From the NCBI RefSeq assembly GCF_023516595.1, contig NZ_JAMGBG010000050.1, forward strand, positions 34,881-98,880: DNA of 64,000 bases, read 5' to 3'. The DNA is from Streptomyces neyagawaensis (GTDB taxonomy: Bacteria; Actinomycetota; Actinomycetes; Streptomycetales; Streptomycetaceae). Within the stretch, counting starts at the first letter, position 1, and every line of letters starts with the position of its first letter. The notes beneath the pieces are model-generated. The model had not been told where the DNA came from. It worked only from the letters and a program-made list of their open reading frames with translations, and made no database searches. The position numbers and the translations under genes are program-made. This document shows, one piece after another, positions 60,905 to 64,000 of this stretch.

Positions 60905-61126
60905 TCAGGCCATGATCAGGTAGATGCCGTAGCCCACCGCCGCCGCGCACGCCGCGAAGCAGGCGTACGCCGCTGTCGTGGCGAGGGCGGCCGAGCCGCC
61001 GGAGGCGGTCGCCGTCTCCCGCTTGGAGAGGCCGACGATCCCCAGGGTGAACAGGCCGACGAGGGCCACGGTGACCACGAGGCTGACTCCGAAGACGGAG
61101 CCGAGTGCTGCCCAGTCGATGTGCAT
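60905..61126 (-). CDS. Small membrane protein associated with the Pit transporter
   Basis: A 73-aa protein with two spans (about 8-32 and 47-70) and a short KRETATASGG loop. It lies 26 bp after the phosphate transporter gene in the same direction. Similar small proteins accompany Pit genes in Streptomyces; function unknown. Co-regulation with the transporter by phosphate is likely. Confidence 0.82.
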   Translation of the reverse strand: MHIDWAALGSVFGVSLVVTVALVGLFTLGIVGLSKRETATASGGSAALATTAAYACFAACAAAVGYGIYLIMA

Positions 61127-61152
61127 GGTGGTGTCTTCCTAGGGGCGCCGGC

Positions 61153-62412
<1,260 letters not shown>

Positions 62413-62765
62413 TTACCCGAGCTTCTTTTGGATGTCAGTGGCATCTGGACCGTAGGCAACCTGGGTGAACGGAAGATGAACTCGGGAGTACCGATGGGTG
62501 TAGCGATCGGGTTGTCGAGGTTCCGTTTGTGTCGACGGAGCCGTTCTCGGGCGGGCCGACCGCGCGCCTTCCCCGATTCCCTCGAACTGAAACGGAGCCG
62601 GGGCCTCCGAGCGTGATCCGTGTCAACGCACGATGAACGCCCGCGGCCACGTGCCGCGGACCCGGTGAACGGATTCCGGTCACGGGGCGGGACCCGGCTC
62701 CCTCCACTTGTCGTACGGGTTGTATGCGAAGCCGAGCCGGGCGGGCCTCCTGGCAGGATCGCGGC
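62413..62765. other. 353-bp divergent region between pit and the aldolase gene
   Basis: It contains the PHO box near the pit side. The rest (62500-62765) is ordinary GC-rich DNA with no repeat, RNA fold or coding frame that I can support. The aldolase promoter must lie near 62690-62750. Confidence 0.6.
62460..62481 (-). promoter_or_regulatory. PHO box (two 11-nt PhoP units) upstream of pit
   Basis: On the minus strand GTTCATCTTCC is followed directly by GTTCACCCAGG, two direct 11-nt units of the Streptomyces PhoP consensus (GTTCACC core). A possible -10 (TACGGT, 62449-62454) follows at the right distance, so the box would overlap the -35 region. A weaker third unit may lie at 62482-62492. 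Confidence 0.75.
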
Positions 62766-63497
62766 ATGGCTGAGCAGAGGTGGAACACGCGGGGCCCGCT
62801 GGACGCGGGTGGGGATCCACGGCATACGGAGGGCGGGCCGCCCGAGGCGGCTGCCGACGACATCGCGCGGGCCTGGGACGAGCTGGTCGCCACGGCCCGC
62901 AGGACCGTGGCCGACGGTCTGGTCGTGGGCACGTCCGGCAATGTCTCCGTACGCGTCGGCCACACCGTCCTGGTCACCCCGACGGGCGTCCCCTACGACC
63001 GCCTCACCCCCGATGACGTGACCGGCGTCGACCTCGCGGGCCGCCAGACCCTGGGCACCCTCCGGCCGACGAGCGAACTGCCCATGCACCTGGCGATCCA
63101 CACCATGACCGACGCCCGCGCCGTGGTCCACACCCACGCCGTCCACGCGACCGCCGTCTCGACCCTCGTCGGCGAGCTGCCCCTGATCCACTACATGTCC
63201 GGCGCCCTCGGCGGACCGGTCCGCGTCGCCCCCTACGCGACCTACGGCACCCCCGAGCTGGCCGACAACATGCTCCGCGCCCTGACGGGACGCACGGCCT
63301 GTCTCCTCCAGAACCACGGCACCATCGCCTACGGACGGAGCCTCTCCGAAGCCTTCGACCGCACCGCCCAGCTCGAATGGATGTGCAGGGTCTGGCTGAC
63401 GGCCTCCTCGGTGCCCGGCCTGAGCCCGCGCCTGCTCACCCCGGACCAGGTGGCGGAGGCGGGGGAGCGGCTGCGGGGATACGGCCAGCCGAGGTAG
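62766..63497 (+). CDS. Class II aldolase/adducin-family protein (fuculose-phosphate aldolase-like)
   Basis: A 243-aa zinc aldolase-type protein. The metal and substrate motifs are GTSGNVSVRVG, TSELPMHLAIH, VVHTHAVHATAVST (HxH) and LLQNHGTIAYG. The acidic residue of the catalytic site appears in the TSELPMH block. The ATG at 62766 begins a 30-aa extension before the conserved domain. Aldol cleavage of a sugar phosphate or methylthioribulose-phosphate dehydration are both possible. Confidence 0.88.
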   Translation: MAEQRWNTRGPLDAGGDPRHTEGGPPEAAADDIARAWDELVATARRTVADGLVVGTSGNVSVRVGHTVLVTPTGVPYDRLTPDDVTGVDLAGRQTLGTLRPTSELPMHLAIHTMTDARAVVHTHAVHATAVSTLVGELPLIHYMSGALGGPVRVAPYATYGTPELADNMLRALTGRTACLLQNHGTIAYGRSLSEAFDRTAQLEWMCRVWLTASSVPGLSPRLLTPDQVAEAGERLRGYGQPR

Positions 63498-63507
63498 CGG
63501 CGGGGCC

Positions 63508-63548
63508 CCGGAGCATCCGGCCGGCCACCACCCCGCCGGATGCTCCGG
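63508..63548 (+). terminator. Hairpin terminator after the aldolase gene
   Basis: CCGGAGCATCCGGC and GCCGGATGCTCCGG form a 14-bp perfect stem 10 bp after the stop. Confidence 0.88.
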
Positions 63549-63595
63549 TGTCCCGCCCACTGGCCGCGGACGGGGTCGGCCAGGACACTGGATGC

Positions 63596-64000
63596 GTGCG
63601 TGCAGTGAGAGCAGCAGCCGCGGCCGTCGGGGTCGCGTTCGCGGCCGGGGCGGCCAGTGTCGCCGCCGGCCGACTGGCCAGCGATGCCGCGCTGAAGACC
63701 ACACCGGGCAGACCACTGCCCACGGAGCCCCGGCTGACCGTGCACTCCACCGCGGCCGGCCGGATCACCCTGACCAGGGCCTTCGCCTCCCAGCGCCCCG
63801 GCATCCACGGCCTCACCGGCGCCGGCGCCCACGCGGTCGTCGGCTCCGTCGTGAACAGCGTGCCGCACGCCCCCGACACGGTCGTGCGCCGCCTGGAACG
63901 CGTCAGCGAAGGCACCCTGGAACCGGGCGACAAGGTGTGGTTCACCCCCAACACCCACATCGGCGACCCACGCACCGCACTCGGCCTCGACCACACCGAC
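63596..64000 (+). CDS. Secreted protein, alpha/beta-hydrolase-like, cut by the window end
   Basis: A GTG at 63596 opens a frame with no stop to the window end (135 codons seen). A Sec signal or membrane anchor (about 5-25, AAAAAVGVAFAAGAASVAAG) precedes a region with LTVHSTAAGRITLTRAFASQ and EGTLEPGDKVWFTPNTHIGDP. From memory, this N-terminal block precedes alpha/beta-hydrolase domains in Streptomyces; the catalytic part would be outside. An ATG at 63592 opens another frame with unlikely composition. Confidence 0.7.
   Translation, partial: MRAVRAAAAAVGVAFAAGAASVAAGRLASDAALKTTPGRPLPTEPRLTVHSTAAGRITLTRAFASQRPGIHGLTGAGAHAVVGSVVNSVPHAPDTVVRRLERVSEGTLEPGDKVWFTPNTHIGDPRTALGLDHTD

Noticed and set aside
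63592..63700. ATG at 63592 as start of the last gene
   Set aside because: It opens an Arg/Ser-rich frame out of phase with the open, signal-peptide-bearing frame that begins at GTG 63596.

Overview
The window is very GC-rich with strongly G/C-ending codons. It has short -10 motifs, MsiK-type sugar transporters without their own ATPase, ectoine biosynthesis, mycothiol-type domains and many ECF sigma factors. This is a Streptomyces-type actinomycete chromosome. From memory, the ectABCD - cob - pitH order resembles the S. coelicolor SCO1845-SCO1867 neighbourhood; I could not check this.

1-15355: a pectin / plant cell-wall locus. An aldolase-family dehydratase (cut by the window edge), an IlvD/Edd sugar-acid dehydratase, two CUT1 permeases, a 75-codon coupled ORF, a Gfo/Idh/MocA oxidoreductase, a chimeric PmoA-like protein and a sugar-binding lipoprotein come first. 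Secreted enzymes follow: a 50-aa remnant of a rhamnogalacturonan acetylesterase, a PL1 pectate lyase, a CE8 pectinesterase, two tandem PL9-like lyases and, convergent, a PL4 rhamnogalacturonan lyase. The pathway may be completed by the IclR regulator and alpha-ketoglutarate-semialdehyde dehydrogenase pair at 20363-22810. Together these would cut pectin outside the cell, import the oligomers and turn sugar acids into 2-oxoglutarate.

15510-28000: general genes. These are an ECF sigma factor with a membrane partner, a purine permease, a penicillin-binding protein, a DUF1349 protein, a GNAT enzyme, a FrnE/DsbA-like oxidoreductase, a class V aminotransferase, and an ECF sigma factor followed by a zinc-finger anti-sigma domain fused to a mycothiol-type domain.

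28062-31351: ectABCD (minus strand), making ectoine and 5-hydroxyectoine. 31824-35468 is a 1214-aa P-loop NTPase with Sel1/TPR-like repeats, possibly an immune sensor or STAND-type regulator. 35704-39560 holds a class V aminotransferase divergent from a polar amino-acid ABC importer with a clear promoter and operator. An amidohydrolase and a secreted six-cysteine protein follow.

41766-60330: an anaerobic/aerobic-hybrid cobalamin cluster on the minus strand. A cobalamin riboswitch leads cobD-cobQ-cobN-chelatase-cobO-cobB-cobI. A ZIP metal transporter on the plus strand separates it from cobM-cobL-cbiG/cobJ-51-aa microORF-cbiX-cobC. A two-repeat CRISPR-like array lies between cobN and the chelatase gene. 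The riboswitch appears to control a 19-codon leader ORF that couples to cobD.

60574-64000: small membrane proteins, a Pit phosphate transporter behind a PHO box, a class II aldolase, and the start of a secreted protein that runs off the window.
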